Positions 44,301-50,305 of a stretch of DNA of 64,000 bases are shown in pieces. The DNA is from Rapana venosa (lineage: Eukaryota > Mollusca > Gastropoda > Neogastropoda > Muricidae). Numbering within the stretch: position 1 is the stretch's first letter; every line of letters starts with the position of its first letter. Position numbers and translations under genes: made by a program. The DNA lies in assembly GCA_028751875.1 (NCBI GenBank), contig CM054145.1, positions 6,213,411-6,277,410 on the forward strand, in the 5' to 3' direction. Under the pieces are notes generated by a model that saw only the letters and a list, made by a program, of their open reading frames with translations, was not told the DNA's origin and did not search any database.

Positions 44301-47218
44301 GTATTCTTTTTAAAAAAACGCATGAACACAGGTGTTGTGTTTAGACACCATCCATGAAGTTGGAATGTGGCTACCTAAACAGTTTGAGGTGGGGAAAGAA
44401 TGGTTGCATAGGCAAATATCTTACCATTGGTGAACCTCAGAGTCTAGCTGGATGGATGGAAGGAAGATGGCAAGACAGTTTTGGTGGTCGCCTGCCTAAG
44501 AAGTCAACTTCGAGGTTCTGGGTTCGATTCCCAGCCTTGCCCTTTCTTCTCAGTTTGATGGCAAAATCAAACTGAATGTCATAAAGTCTTTCGGAAGAGA
44601 CTCTAAACCAGTCAGACCTGTGTGGCTTACGGACTTGTGCACGTCAAAAGAACCCACGACAGTTGAAAATCGGAAAGGGCAGGGAGGTGTCTCGGGACTG
44701 TCCGTTAAAAAGCCCTAAAAACAGGCCTGAATTGTTTTTCACCAAGTCTGTATGAACCCTACTTTATCACAATCGTAGGTGAAGACAGCTAAACAAATTT
44801 GTTTGTGCTGAATACATTGCCAGAGAGCTGATGTTGGGTTGAACTCAACTCTCGTGTGTGTGTGTGTTGTGTCTGTGGTGTGTGTGTTTGTGTGTGTCTT
44901 CAATTTTACATATGCATGTGTGTGTGTGCATATATGTGTGTGTGTGTGTGCAGTTGGCTCCCATCAAGCTAAACCGGTACGGTGAAGACCTGCTGTTCTT
45001 TCTGTTCTACATGAACGGGGGCGACGTCTTACAGTTAGCAGCTGCAGCAGAATTGTAAGACCCCCGTCTTTTTTTTTCTTTTCAGCGGTTTGTGTTGCTC
45101 TGAGAGTTTTTATGTATCAACGTTAACAATTTTCAGTTTTGCTCTGTCAGCTGGTGTTTTATTTAGGACAGTCAAGTTTCTGTGAATCGCCACAGTATTT
45201 GTATGAAGATTGTGTTGCAGAGTCATTGTAAGGGTATGTTCATGCTGCCACTCATGGCTGCGGTGCTGACAGGTGAAAAAACCATGTGGACCCCTCTTTA
45301 CCCTTTTACTTGTGCCACTGAAGGGGCTCATACTGCCACAGGCATTCACTCACGAACTCTCCTAGCAAAAAACACAGTATGTTCTTGCTCCACTTCAGCC
45401 ATGCTTGCATTCAGAAAGTGGAGTGCAAGTGTTGGCAGTAAGAACTAGCAGCCCGACCAGCCTTCCCCCTTCTTTTTCATGGACAGAGAGCAAGCTGATA
45501 GACATCACAGTTGTCAGTCTGCCCCAGCTGCTCTCAGCTGCTATCTATTCCACCCCATCCCAGCCCAGCTGGTGCTGATTATAGCAGGGACTGACCACAC
45601 CTGGACTTGGGAAAAGGAAGGGGCGCGCTAATTTTAGCACTCTTGACTGAGTGATGTTGGATTTGTGCGCTGTGATATGAACGCCTTTTTCATTGCGTGT
45701 ACACTTTTTCACGTCCACTCTACAGTTGTGAGTGGCAGTATGAATATAGCCTAACTGAATGCGGACATTATATTGAGCTGTTTTGACCAGAGATACATAA
45801 CTGCATGTTTTGCTGCAAAGATTGTCCTGAGCAGATGATTGTTTTTTCTTGTGATTAACAATGAAACCAAAGATGACATGAAATGATAAAATGTAAAAGA
45901 AACACCGATGTTAAACCGAAAGAATCGTCAGAATTTGGGTAATAGATCAAGAGTAGCCATGTCTTTAACAATATAGCAAGTCCTATCTCAAAATGAAAAG
46001 TACTGTGTTTAGTTGCAACATTGATATTGTAAACATTATTTCTTTGTCGAACACATAGCAATCATTGGGGTTTTTTTGTCTGTCATATGAACTAAAATGG
46101 AGGCACCGTGGTTGAGTGGTTTAGGCAGTCAACTCGTGATCCAAAGGTCGCGGGTTCGATCCCCGCTCGGCTCGGTGTTGTGTCCTTGGGAAAGACACTT
46201 TACTCCTATTTTCCTCACTCCACCCAGGTGTACAAGTGGGTACCAGCTCTGCTGGGGAAGTATCTGGCGACAGACTAGCGTCCTGTCACAGGGATGGTGA
46301 AAAACCATCAGTTCGCTTAACGCTACAGAAACCGGGATAAGCTCCGGCTCTATGGGCCTTCTGGCTCGAAAGAACATACTTTACTACTACTTATATGAGC
46401 GAAAATGCGTTACACTGCTGCAAGTATCTGACAAGTCAGGTCCAGCGCATTTGACTTTGGCATGGGAGAGAATTGTTATCTCTAAGTCTTTCTGTGAAAA
46501 AAAGGGGAGGAGAATGGACCAGGAAGGCAGAAAACAGACAAGAAGGAGGCGACAGGACCAAAAAACAAACGAAGGCAGAAACAAAGAGAGAGATAGAGAA
46601 AAGGGAAATCATTGCACAGAATTTCCAGATGGTGGGAATGCTGTTTATACTGACAGGCCCCCCCGGGATTGTAAGCATTAGATTTGCAAGAAATGTAGAT
46701 GTGGGAGATGTTTGGAATGGGATGAGGGTGTGGGTGTGTCTTCAATTCAATTTTACGCCTGTTCACTTAAAGTGATATTAGACGAAAGTGTGGGTGTGTG
46801 TGTGTGTATGTGTTTGTGTGGTCTGGTTTCGTATTGTAGGGTTGTTGATGGTGGACATACAAGTCAGTTCCTGCTAGACTGAAAAGCGCATATCAGTGTA
46901 TATCAAAACTGTGAGCAGGGAGTATGTATGTACTCGCAGCAGTCGCCATAGCAGTAGTGCGTTGTGTGGTGGGCAGGTACAACAGAGACTGGAGGTACCA
47001 CAAAGAGGAGCGGGTGTGGATGACGCGGGCCGCGGGCATGGAACCCATCCACAAAACCAACACGTCGGAGCGAGGCACCTACTACTTCTTCGACGTGGTG
47101 GGCTGGCGGAAAGTGATCAAGGATTTCCACCTGGAGTACGACAAGTTGGAAGACCGGCCCTACCCTGCCGCAGACGCTTCACCACAACCCCAACATGCCC
47201 GCCACGCCCGCGCACTAG
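10851..47218 (+). CDS. CNOT2: CNOT2, CCR4-NOT transcription complex subunit 2 (whole gene, 16 coding exons)
   Basis: CNOT2 binds CNOT1 and CNOT3 in the NOT module of the CCR4-NOT complex, the main cytoplasmic mRNA deadenylase, which also acts in transcriptional repression. Exons: 10851-10888 (ATG at 10878), 15572-15680, 16334-16423, 17715-17781, 19131-19263, 35197-35298, 36498-36559, 37782-37874, 39315-39398, 39940-39977, 40897-41014, 41717-41873, 42603-42664, 43952-44001, 44954-45054, 46977-47218. All joins use GT-AG and keep phase. The product is about 505 residues (vertebrate protein about 540). A disordered Ser/Asn/Gln/Pro-rich N-terminal half leads to two DFPSL/EFPALPGS motifs (about 200-205 and 242-249), the conserved NIPQGMVTDQFG block (about 307-318) and the C-terminal NOT2/3/5 domain (about 390-490, with DWRYHKEERVW and GTYYFFD). 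The frame is broken by one extra C near 47163-47165. Untranslated exons left of 10851 are likely but unproven. Confidence 0.93.
11892..11981 (+). repeat. three tandem copies of a 30-bp unit
   Basis: Three head-to-tail copies of a 30-bp unit (starting TTGCTACTGTTAATAAAG) differ by a single base. They lie in CNOT2 intron 1. The reverse strand frame encodes a ten-residue repeat, which I regard as incidental. Confidence 0.9.
12468..12476 (+). other. possible 9-nt microexon in CNOT2 intron 1
   Basis: A pyrimidine-rich tract ending TTTATATCTTAG is followed by ATGTTCTCT and then GTAAGTG, a strong donor. Inclusion would add exactly three codons between the two flanking exons without changing phase (Cys-Ser-Leu after the Gln). 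The pairing of signals could be chance in 4.7 kb of intron. Confidence 0.2.
13277..13390. repeat. (TTA)n microsatellite
   Basis: An imperfect TTA/TCA trinucleotide tract of about 38 units in CNOT2 intron 1. The poly-Leu and poly-Ile frames over it are artefacts. Confidence 0.92.
13391..15571 (+). other. remainder of CNOT2 intron 1
   Basis: There is no exon. It holds a short stem-loop at 14580-14611 within a block of TAACCC/GGGTTA-containing inverted segments (14520-14670), a CA microsatellite at 14970-14998 and a short direct duplication near 15418-15488 (ATGATTAGTATCAA, then AGATTAGATTGGTTA). Confidence 0.5.
15572..15680 (+). CDS. CNOT2: CNOT2 exon 2
   Basis: Acceptor TTGTGTAG, donor GTAAGC. 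It encodes residues 4-40 with the FGYARK motif (family FGASRK), then a proline run of five and a Met/Asn-rich stretch (MNMMNF). It enters in phase 2 and leaves in phase 0. Confidence 0.85.
15823..16135 (+). mobile_element. SINE with tRNA-like head and 5S-rRNA-like segment (family C)
   Basis: It starts with a tRNA-like A box (ACAGCTCAGTGGTCAGAGC near 15832-15850). Next comes 15891-15914, which closely resembles the internal control region of 5S rRNA (CTTGGATGGGTGACCG), then a body with the CTGTAAATGGGTAGCTGC block. A reversed fragment of the 3' part occurs at 55120-55200. A chimeric tRNA/5S promoter structure is known in some SINE families; the resemblance here is from reading, not alignment. 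Confidence 0.6.
16334..16423 (+). CDS. CNOT2: CNOT2 exon 3
   Basis: Acceptor TTTCTTCAG, donor GTAAGT. It encodes 30 residues, an acidic start (GEDEDNE) then FFNTNSLRG and GDKDIG, in the place of the acidic and Ser-rich N-terminal segment of vertebrate CNOT2. Using the inner donor at 16424 keeps phase 0. The alternative donor two bases upstream would break the frame. Confidence 0.85.
16919..17310 (+). mobile_element. tRNA-derived SINE (family D)
   Basis: Head with A box TAGCCAAGTGG (about 16933-16943) and B-box-like GGGTTTGAATATCG (about 16986-16999). The body contains ATCTCCCAGGTCATCTTC, GTGCCAGTGCC and the 3' block GTGAACCTC-like ending near 17274. Fragments occur at 17455-17605, 18911-18965, 48180-48300 and 56470-56720. 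Confidence 0.68.
17395..17605 (+). mobile_element. retroposon end with ATT tail plus family D SINE fragment
   Basis: At about 17397-17448 the dispersed end unit (ACAAGATTCAGTGC, then TATATAAATTCCATA and ATT repeats) is followed by a 3' fragment of family D (GTGTTCAGTGGG, CATACCCAGCATACATCCC, TGGTGAACC). Confidence 0.55.
17715..17781 (+). CDS. CNOT2: CNOT2 exon 4
   Basis: Acceptor TTTTCACAG, donor GTAAGC. It encodes IMPSQSPSQLSGFG and then a Gly/Thr/Tyr stretch, matching the Ser-rich GQLSQFG segment of vertebrate CNOT2. It ends in phase 1 with A, completed to Thr by the next exon. Confidence 0.85.
17975..18335 (-). mobile_element. tRNA-derived SINE (family B), minus orientation
   Basis: On the minus strand the head (about 18333-18262) has an A box TGGTCGAGTGG, and GGTTCGATCCCCGC is a perfect B box. 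The body reads through GTGTCCTTGGGAAAGACAC and the AGCTCTGCTGGGGAAGTATC block. A second copy in plus orientation is at 46095-46385. Two ATT-tailed retroposon ends flank it (17975-18045 and the ATT run after 18335). Confidence 0.78.
18336..19130 (+). other. rest of CNOT2 intron 4
   Basis: No exon. A family D head fragment lies at 18911-18965, then a small stem-loop motif (18985-19015) and a GATA microsatellite (19043-19070). Confidence 0.5.
18985..19070 (+). repeat. hairpin motif next to (GATA)n
   Basis: ACGTCTTTCCACTTTAAGTG and the following TACCAGACG fold into a stem (CGTCT with AGACG, CACTT with AAGTG). Related hairpins at 40561-40590, 42119-42147 and 46754-46784 are also preceded by CAATTTTA-like bases and mostly followed by a microsatellite. 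Confidence 0.6.
19131..19263 (+). CDS. CNOT2: CNOT2 exon 5
   Basis: Acceptor TTTTGCCTCAG, donor GTACCA. It encodes about 44 residues (SSLALTQRPIGTGHYRN, then PTSMNPGFPSMGMQQPPQQ and HSPN), a low-complexity linker like the Ser/Pro/Met/Asn linker of vertebrate CNOT2, ending at the SPNR/S junction. A second in-frame donor with the same 12-base sequence lies 63 bases downstream at 19327. Confidence 0.88.
19264..19326 (+). other. CNOT2: possible alternative exon-5 extension encoding a basic stretch
   Basis: AGGTACCACTGT occurs at 19262 and again at 19325. Use of the second donor adds 63 bases, exactly 21 codons, with no stop. The insert is very rich in Lys and Arg (KIRKKKQRKEKRRKK) and could act as a nuclear localisation signal if translated. 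An A-rich intronic tract is the simpler explanation. Confidence 0.3.
19386..19490. repeat. (CA)n then (CT)n microsatellite
   Basis: A CA tract (about 19386-19411) passes directly into a CT tract (to about 19490), in CNOT2 intron 5. Confidence 0.92.
19555..20280 (+). mobile_element. dispersed repeat family E and fragments
   Basis: 19555-19830 is a copy of a family also at 35820-36125, 61432-61750 and reversed at 46430-46670 (shared blocks: AATTC(T/C)CTCTTTTCTRTC, CCAGAAAGACT, GGGCCTGACTTGTCA). 20041-20103 is a reversed ATT-tailed retroposon end, and 20190-20260 is a 5' fragment of family E (AAACAGCATCCCCACT) lying just before the 31-bp array. Confidence 0.6.
20330..35196 (+). repeat. 31-bp tandem array built from a 3' splice site (about 480 copies)
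   Basis: About 14.9 kb of head-to-tail copies of a 31-bp unit fill some 93% of CNOT2 intron 5. Each unit consists of GAAGGTTCATTGTA, then the acceptor-like TTTCTGTTTTCAG, then CATA. The last unit ends TTTCTGTTTCCAG at 35196, which is the genuine acceptor of exon 6, and exon 6 itself begins CATA. Thus nearly every unit is a decoy 3' splice site. Common variants are CACAG for CATAG, CCG for CTG in the tract and the TTTCCAG form found at both ends. Homogeneous blocks (for example 23040-23180, 28400-28620, 29030-29400) alternate with blocks full of small deletions (20940-21600, 25540-26400, 30200-31620). No spacers or genes lie inside. Copy number is estimated as length divided by unit. Confidence 0.97.
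35197..35298 (+). CDS. CNOT2: CNOT2 exon 6
   Basis: Its acceptor is the terminal unit of the 31-bp array (TTTCTGTTTCCAG); the donor is GTGAGA. It encodes SISAIGPRSMLGNQNQSG, then QLNNLQKRPNVTSNFG, an Asn/Gln/Ser linker similar in character to the vertebrate NRNQAFGMNNSLSSN region. Phase 2 in (AG+C gives Ser) and phase 2 out. Confidence 0.85.
35505..35690 (-). mobile_element. family A SINE fragment, minus orientation
   Basis: Contains the body blocks CACTGGCACACAATGGCATG-like and GTGTTCACACACGGGACCTC of family A without the tRNA head. It is preceded by a (TG)n tract at 35463-35484. Confidence 0.6.
35820..36125 (+). mobile_element. dispersed repeat family E
   Basis: Best preserved copy of family E: starts GGGGCCTGTCAGTACAAACA and runs through a pyrimidine-rich middle and CCAGAAAGACTTAAAAGATA to GGGCCTGACTTGTCAC and CTTAACGGCAGC, ending in a GAAGAAGAAG tail. 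The structure (conserved end, simple tail) suggests a retroposon. Confidence 0.62.
36498..36559 (+). CDS. CNOT2: CNOT2 exon 7
   Basis: Acceptor TTGTTTTCAG, donor GTGAGC. It encodes SQGPMGNYSTFGGYGSSRSS, a Gly/Ser linker before the first DFP motif. Phase 2 in, phase 1 out. Confidence 0.8.
36705..37190 (+). mobile_element. repeat family G interrupted by a LINE fragment
   Basis: Outer segments (GGGCCCAGTGCTGGAATGAG to about 36775, then GTCAGTTCCTGCTACAG to about 37190) match a family also found reversed at 45520-45665 and 60835-61015 and as a fragment at 20135-20190. The middle, absent from the other copies, is LINE sequence (next entry). Confidence 0.65.
36775..37075 (+). pseudogene. LINE reverse transcriptase C-terminal remnant
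   Basis: Conceptual translation gives RLRWFG (frame 1), then, after a one-base frame change near 36852, GHVQRKADHHIIKRA, GKRPKGRPSKTW and RERWRRLI. This is the typical region after the RT domain in many non-LTR retrotransposons (RWFGHV...R..GRP...W). A stop follows at about 37062. Only about 100 codons remain, so it is a dead 5'-truncated copy in CNOT2 intron 7. Confidence 0.75.
37782..37874 (+). CDS. CNOT2: CNOT2 exon 8 (first DFP motif)
   Basis: Acceptor CTGTGTGGCAG, donor GTAGGT. It encodes FDHPTLDLSDFPSLSSRG, then APNPVPANRTYG. LDLSDFP(A/S)L is a hallmark of CNOT2 and vertebrates follow with a similar Asn-Pro-rich stretch ending in Tyr-(x)-Gly. Phase 1 in and out. Confidence 0.92.
38140..38571. 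mobile_element. MITE-like element with terminal inverted repeats (copy 1)
   Basis: The left end TGTGACACTCCTCCACATAA and following TGAGTCACATTGCACC are inverted at the right end (GGTGCAAAGCGACTCATTTT, then GTGGTGGAGTGTCACA), giving arms of about 35 bases. Length is 432 bp with no coding capacity. Further copies are at 50306-50802 and 59614-60016. It lies in CNOT2 intron 8. Confidence 0.75.
38578..38712 (+). repeat. dispersed repeat, unexpanded copy of 3820-4050
   Basis: Shares GTTCTTGGTATGG, GTGTTTGTGGAGGATAAGG, GTGAACATGAGTG and GGACTTGCAAGGATTTTCA with the copy at 3820-4050, but its TG tracts have only a few units. It directly follows MITE copy 1. Confidence 0.65.
38797..39127 (-). mobile_element. 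tRNA-derived SINE (family A), minus orientation
   Basis: Near full length. The head is at 39127-39065 on the minus strand (A box TAACCTAGTAG is mutated; B box region CAACTCGGGTTCAAATCCC). The body contains CACTGGCACACAATGGCC. Confidence 0.72.
39315..39398 (+). CDS. CNOT2: CNOT2 exon 9 (second FPALPG motif)
   Basis: Acceptor TTCTAAAGTAG, donor GTAAGT. It encodes GMVSKPTQESAPEFN, then ITQEEFPALPGSQ, nearly collinear with the GMVTKP...EDFPALPGS block of vertebrate CNOT2. Phase 1 in and out. Confidence 0.95.
39630..39805. repeat. cryptic (CA)n/(CG)n microsatellite
   Basis: CA-rich tract with CACG and CATG interruptions; frames on both strands are Cys/Val or His/Thr low complexity. Confidence 0.85.
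39940..39977 (+). CDS. CNOT2: CNOT2 exon 10
   Basis: Acceptor TATGATTTCAG, donor GTGAGA. A 38-base exon encoding NPPAQSSDPSSKT, equivalent to the Ser/Asp/Lys-rich linker after FPALPG in vertebrates (ending GKT). Phase 1 in, phase 0 out. Confidence 0.82.
40058..40416. repeat. long (TC)n-rich pyrimidine tract
   Basis: About 360 bases of TCTCTC with CCCTCCCT and TGTC interruptions in CNOT2 intron 10. The Arg/Glu or Ser/Leu frames over it are artefacts. Confidence 0.92.
40590..40890 (+). repeat. GATTATATTTG/(TG)n tandem array running to a CNOT2 acceptor
   Basis: About ten irregular units made of GATTATATTTG followed by TG repeats of differing length, some with GTATGTGTGA. The array ends within about 10 bases of the acceptor at 40896. 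It starts just after a hairpin motif (40561-40590). Confidence 0.85.
40897..41014 (+). CDS. CNOT2: CNOT2 exon 11
   Basis: Acceptor TCATGGTAACAG has a weak pyrimidine tract, and donor GTATTG is also non-optimal. It encodes PTSTPTGFDPMGNRDG, then TKFSADKAPGSQVPKRG and IQTHSDG, matching the DGPKFPGDK...KKGIQVLPDG stretch of vertebrates. Phase 0 in, phase 1 out. Confidence 0.9.
41354..41377. repeat. poly-G run (about 24)
   Basis: A G-run in CNOT2 intron 11; another of about 18 G lies at 41113-41131 and one at about 42387-42408. Confidence 0.85.
41717..41873 (+). CDS. CNOT2: CNOT2 exon 12 (NIPQGMVTDQFG block)
   Basis: Acceptor ACTATTGTTAG, donor GTAAGA. It encodes TVSNIPQGMVTDQFG, then IVGLLTFIRAAESD and DLTTLGLNLNQP. 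This is one of the most conserved parts of CNOT2, used in binding CNOT1 in the known complex structure. GC-rich codons contrast with the AT-rich introns. Phase 1 in, phase 2 out. Confidence 0.97.
41897..42115. repeat. TG/G-rich microsatellite region
   Basis: Several TG tracts and GGGGTG blocks follow exon 12; none has coding potential. Confidence 0.85.
42603..42664 (+). CDS. CNOT2: CNOT2 exon 13
   Basis: Acceptor TTGTCTTTCAG, donor GTGAGAG, the first donor of the 42-bp array. It encodes ENLYSTFQSPWADAP, then CRPQDI, collinear with ENLY..F.SPWA..PCRPQDID of vertebrates. Phase 2 in, phase 1 out. Confidence 0.96.
42655..43730 (+). repeat. 42-bp tandem array built from a 5' splice site (26 copies)
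   Basis: Twenty-six copies of a unit of about 42 bp begin at the last bases of exon 13 (AGACATAG, then GTGAGAGAG). Each unit contains the donor copy GATAG/GTGAGAGAG, then TTTTGCAATCTTTCAG, which looks like an acceptor, then ATTAAAAGACA. Variants lack ATAG (giving ACAG/GTGAG) or carry an extra T in the T-run. The last five units (43550-43730) are the most diverged and revert to ACATAGGTGA like the true donor. The array occupies most of CNOT2 intron 13. Confidence 0.96.
43952..44001 (+). CDS. CNOT2: CNOT2 exon 14
   Basis: Acceptor TTCTTGTTGCAG, donor GTGAGG. It encodes DFHVPAEYLTNIFIREK, almost identical to the family block between PQDID and the NOT box. Phase 1 in, phase 0 out. Confidence 0.97.
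44066..44400 (+). mobile_element. tRNA-derived SINE (family A), plus orientation
   Basis: A box TGGCAGGATGG (about 44067-44077), B box GGGTTCGATTCCC (about 44120-44132), then GATGAGACT, GGCCATTTCATGCCGGTAGG and GTGTTTAGACACCATCC. Confidence 0.78.
44462..44790 (+). mobile_element. second tRNA-derived SINE, different body
   Basis: Head with GATGGCAAGACAG and a clean B box GGTTCTGGGTTCGATTCCC (about 44512-44530). The body differs from family A after TCTTTCGGAAGAGACT (CAGACCTGTGTGGC, AAAAGAACCCACGACAG, GGAGGTGTCTCGGGACTG). It is a related subfamily or a mosaic. Confidence 0.65.
44954..45054 (+). CDS. CNOT2: CNOT2 exon 15 (NOT box, first part)
   Basis: Acceptor: a (TG)n tract ending TGTGCAG; donor GTAAGA. 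It encodes LAPIKLNRYGEDLLFFLFY, then MNGGDVLQLAAAAEL, the start of the NOT2/3/5 domain that pairs with CNOT3. Phase 0 in, phase 2 out. Confidence 0.98.
45055..46094 (+). other. CNOT2 intron 15, left part
   Basis: No exon. A reversed family G repeat lies at 45520-45665 (CAGCTGCTCTCAGCTGC, CCCATCCCAGCCCAGCTGG). The rest is unremarkable AT-rich DNA. Confidence 0.5.
46095..46385 (+). mobile_element. tRNA-derived SINE (family B), plus orientation
   Basis: Starts GGCACCGTGGTTGAGTGG (A box within), with B box GCGGGTTCGATCCCCGC, then GTGTCCTTGGGAAAGACAC and ending GGCTCGAAAGAACATAC. Very similar to the reversed copy at 18052-18335, which suggests fairly recent activity. Confidence 0.82.
46430..46790 (-). 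mobile_element. reversed family E repeat and following hairpin motif
   Basis: 46430-46670 matches family E on the minus strand (TGACAAGTCAGGTCC on plus, AGAATTTCCAGATGG near the end). At 46754-46784 a copy of the microsatellite-associated hairpin motif follows (ACGCCTGTTCACTT, AAGTGATATTAGACG), then (TG)n. Confidence 0.58.
46977..47218 (+). CDS. CNOT2: CNOT2 last coding exon (NOT box, C-terminus) with a +1 frameshift
   Basis: Acceptor GTGTGGTGGGCAG. It encodes YNRDWRYHKEERVW, then TNTSERGTYYFFD and FHLEYDKLEDRP, the second half of the NOT2/3/5 domain, almost identical to vertebrates. Just after EDRP, the genome reads TACCCTGCC. In the frame as given, the conserved end is lost and translation runs on to 47343. 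In the next frame the sequence reads LPQTLHHNPNMPATPAH and stops at TAG 47216-47218, which fits the LPSTFNYNP-type ending of the family. One surplus C at 47163-47165 explains it; an assembly error or a rare allele is the likely cause. Confidence 0.93.
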
Positions 47219-50200
47219 CATCGGCTTCATCCCTCGTTTCGTCCGTCATGAACAACTCTCTCTCTTTTTTTTTTTTCGTGGTGGTTATTTTCCTTTTTTT
47301 TGTTGGTTGTGTCGGGACAGTTTTTATTTCATGGAAGGCGTAGGTGAAGACCGATTGATTGTGGACCGTGATAGCATTTGTGGCTTCTCCTCTGGTAGTG
47401 AAAGCTATTATTGTCTTTTTGGGCCGTTTTTTTTTTTTTTACTTTCTCCTTCCTGTCTCTCTTTTTCCATGCTGAAAATATTAGATTAAAAAGTTATTAA
47501 ATGTGATAACGTATTTGAAAAAAAGGTGATAGAGAGAAGAGAAATGGTTTGAAAAGTGTTAAACTTTTTGATGAGTCAGCTGTGCAATGCTGCTTGGTTG
47601 GGAGGGAAAGTGGCAGCAGTTTGGTTTCCAGGTTTTAAGTATGTGCGTGGTGAGTAGTGTGTGTGTGTGTGTGTGCGCGTTCGTTCGTACTGGGACGAAA
47701 AGATTGTGGTAAGGGAAGATAAATTTTAGGCGTTTTTGTGTACTCTTTTTCTGTACAGAGAATAATTTTCTAATTATTACAAAAAGTTCAATGTACATTC
47801 AAAACAGATCTATTCTGTATTAGGATCGCAATCCACTAAAAACGCAATCTGGGGTGGGCTTTTTTCTTCTTTTGTGTTTTGTTTTTCTGACACTTTTACC
47901 AGGTCACAAAGAATAGGCTTTGTTTTGTACTTCGTTTGTCATAAACAAGGGGTGAGAGCTTCGTCAACAAAAATGACTGGTAAAATCCGATTCTTCTGTG
48001 ACATGATTTTCAGGCATATAACTGATTTAAGAGCATCAATATCTGAAGTTGGAATGTGGCTACCTGTATGTGGGAGAGAAAAAAAAAAAGTCGCATATGT
48101 AAAAATCTTGTGAACCTCAGAGCTTTACTAGCGGGGGAACCAAAAAAAAAAAAAAAACCCCGTCAAAATCAGTGACTAGAGACAGTGCTTTCATCTGTAC
48201 AACTTTCCCCGAAGTCGGAATCTGGCTACCTTCAGTGGGCAAAAAACAGTCACATTCACAAAATCTCACCATTGGTGAACCTCGGAGCACTAGCCAAGGA
48301 ACAAAAGAAATCTGTACAACACCACGTCTCCTCACCAAACTTTTAAGAACCTCCCCTTTTTATGAATAGTGTGTGTTCACTTTTGGAGAATGTTTTTCTT
48401 TCATTTATTTTTGTTCCCAGGCACAGCCCTATTGGGGGGGGGTTACAAAAATACATGAGACACACCATTCTTCTTTTCTGTTAAAAGACAAATGGCCACC
48501 AGACCTCTTTGTTGAAAAAAAAAAGGTTTTAAGCAAGAGAGGAGATGAGAGTATGCCAGTACTTGTGCCTGGTAAAAGTCTGAAGGAAGAATTCCGTTAT
48601 GAAAATCGAGTTGTATATTGAGGATTTGTTCGTGGTCTATGAATACACATTGAACTTTTTTCTTTTTAAATAGTCTTTGTGCTGTTGTTTTGATCTAGGA
48701 ATTGTGGATGTCGACTTGGTGAAGTCTTTTTTGTTTGTTTTCCTCCTTGTTTTTAAAACCTCGTTTTAAAACCTCAGCATGAGTATTACCAACCCCCCCC
48801 CAAAGAATTGACTTATTGATTGAGATGTAACTGCAGTTACACCCGATTCTTGCCAGCTAAAAAGGTTCTATAGCTGCCTTTTAAAAACTAAAATGCTGGT
48901 GGGTAGAGCATTCCAAGCCAGTGGAAAGTTCTGTGTTTTGTGGAGGTTAAGTCGTCGTTTTCATGAACACCGAGGGAAAAAAATAGGTATTTGTTGTCAC
49001 GTTGTTATCGTTATGTGGTCAAGTTTGTTTGTTTGGTTTTTCCAGTTGGTCATTATTTTTTTGTCGTTGTGTGATTAGGGAAGTAAAAAACAAACTGTTC
49101 TCTCTATTTTTGAACTGCTGAGGGAGAGGTTAGCTTATGTAGTCATGTCTATTCAGTGGGTCTAACCTCACTCCACACCCCCTCCTCTTACCCGCCCTCC
49201 CCCCGCCACCACTCCACCCCTTACCACCACCACCCCTAACCCCCTACCCGACCCACCCATCCGTACTCCTTTTTTTTTTGGTCTCGTGTGCACATTTTCT
49301 TTTTACTCTGGGTCAGTTTTTGTTTTTTGGGTTTTTTTGGAGATTTTTATCATGAGTCATCAGTTAAACTGGTCTCAGTGAGTGCGAGTGTTGTGGGTTG
49401 TTGTTGTTTTTTCTTTGTGTGTGTGTGTGTGTTGGTTTGTTGGTGCGCGCGCTGCACGTTTTGATAACCAGTGGATGCAGATTTGTCCAGATTTCGGGCA
49501 CTGTGAGTCCGCTCTGGATGTGAAGGGGCCGTGTGTGTGTTGTGTGTGTGTGTATGTGTGTGTGTTGTGTGTGGGTGTATGTGTGTGTGTTGTGTGTATG
49601 TGTGTGTGTTGTATGTGTGTGTACTGGAAGTGTTATTGATGGGATGTTTTGGACTGTGGGAGAGAGACAAGTGTGTGTGTGTGTGTGTGTGTGTGGACGA
49701 GGCAGAATTTGACAGTGCGTGTATGATATGACTTTGTATGTCTGTTTATCTGTACGTTTGTGTGTGTGATATTCTGCTTTGAGGGCAACTAACTGTTGGG
49801 AGTTTTGAAGGGTATTCCGTTTTTTTCAAAGCGAAGCAGAGCGAGGTGACTCTCTGTTGGCGTGTTGTGGTGAGTGGTGTGGCCAAGTGATGTATAGAGG
49901 ATGAGACTTGCAGCTGTTATGATGACGACAACGGCCCATACTGAAGAGAGAGTGAGAGTGAGGAGAGAGGGGGGGGGAGAGAGAGGGAGGAGAGAGAGAG
50001 AGAGAGAGAGAAAAAAAGGGGGGTGGGGAGAGATCCTGTACAGGAATTATGTTGGTTGTGTGTGTGTGTGCATGTGCGTGAGATGGGGGGGGGGGGGGGG
50101 GAGGAGTAGGTGTGTATGGAGAACAAGCAAAGAAGGGTTAAAGATGGTGTGTTGTGTGTGTGTGTGCGTGACTGTGACTGTATACAATGACGAAGCCAGA

Positions 50201-50305
50201 CAGACAAAGTGGAAAAAAAAGTGGTTCGTGATGCTTTCCTAGTAAAATCGTACAATTTTTGTCCAACAGTGACGGTGTTGAGAGAAGAGGATTCTAAACA
50301 GCAAA

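Noticed and set aside
46098..46170. Functional tRNA-Leu-like gene
   Set aside because: The A and B boxes are good, but the sequence continues into a SINE body that is repeated in reverse at 18052-18335.
47219..47343. A C-terminal membrane-anchor extension of CNOT2
   Set aside because: The +1 frame restores the conserved family ending and stop, so the hydrophobic tail is best explained by an extra base in the assembly.
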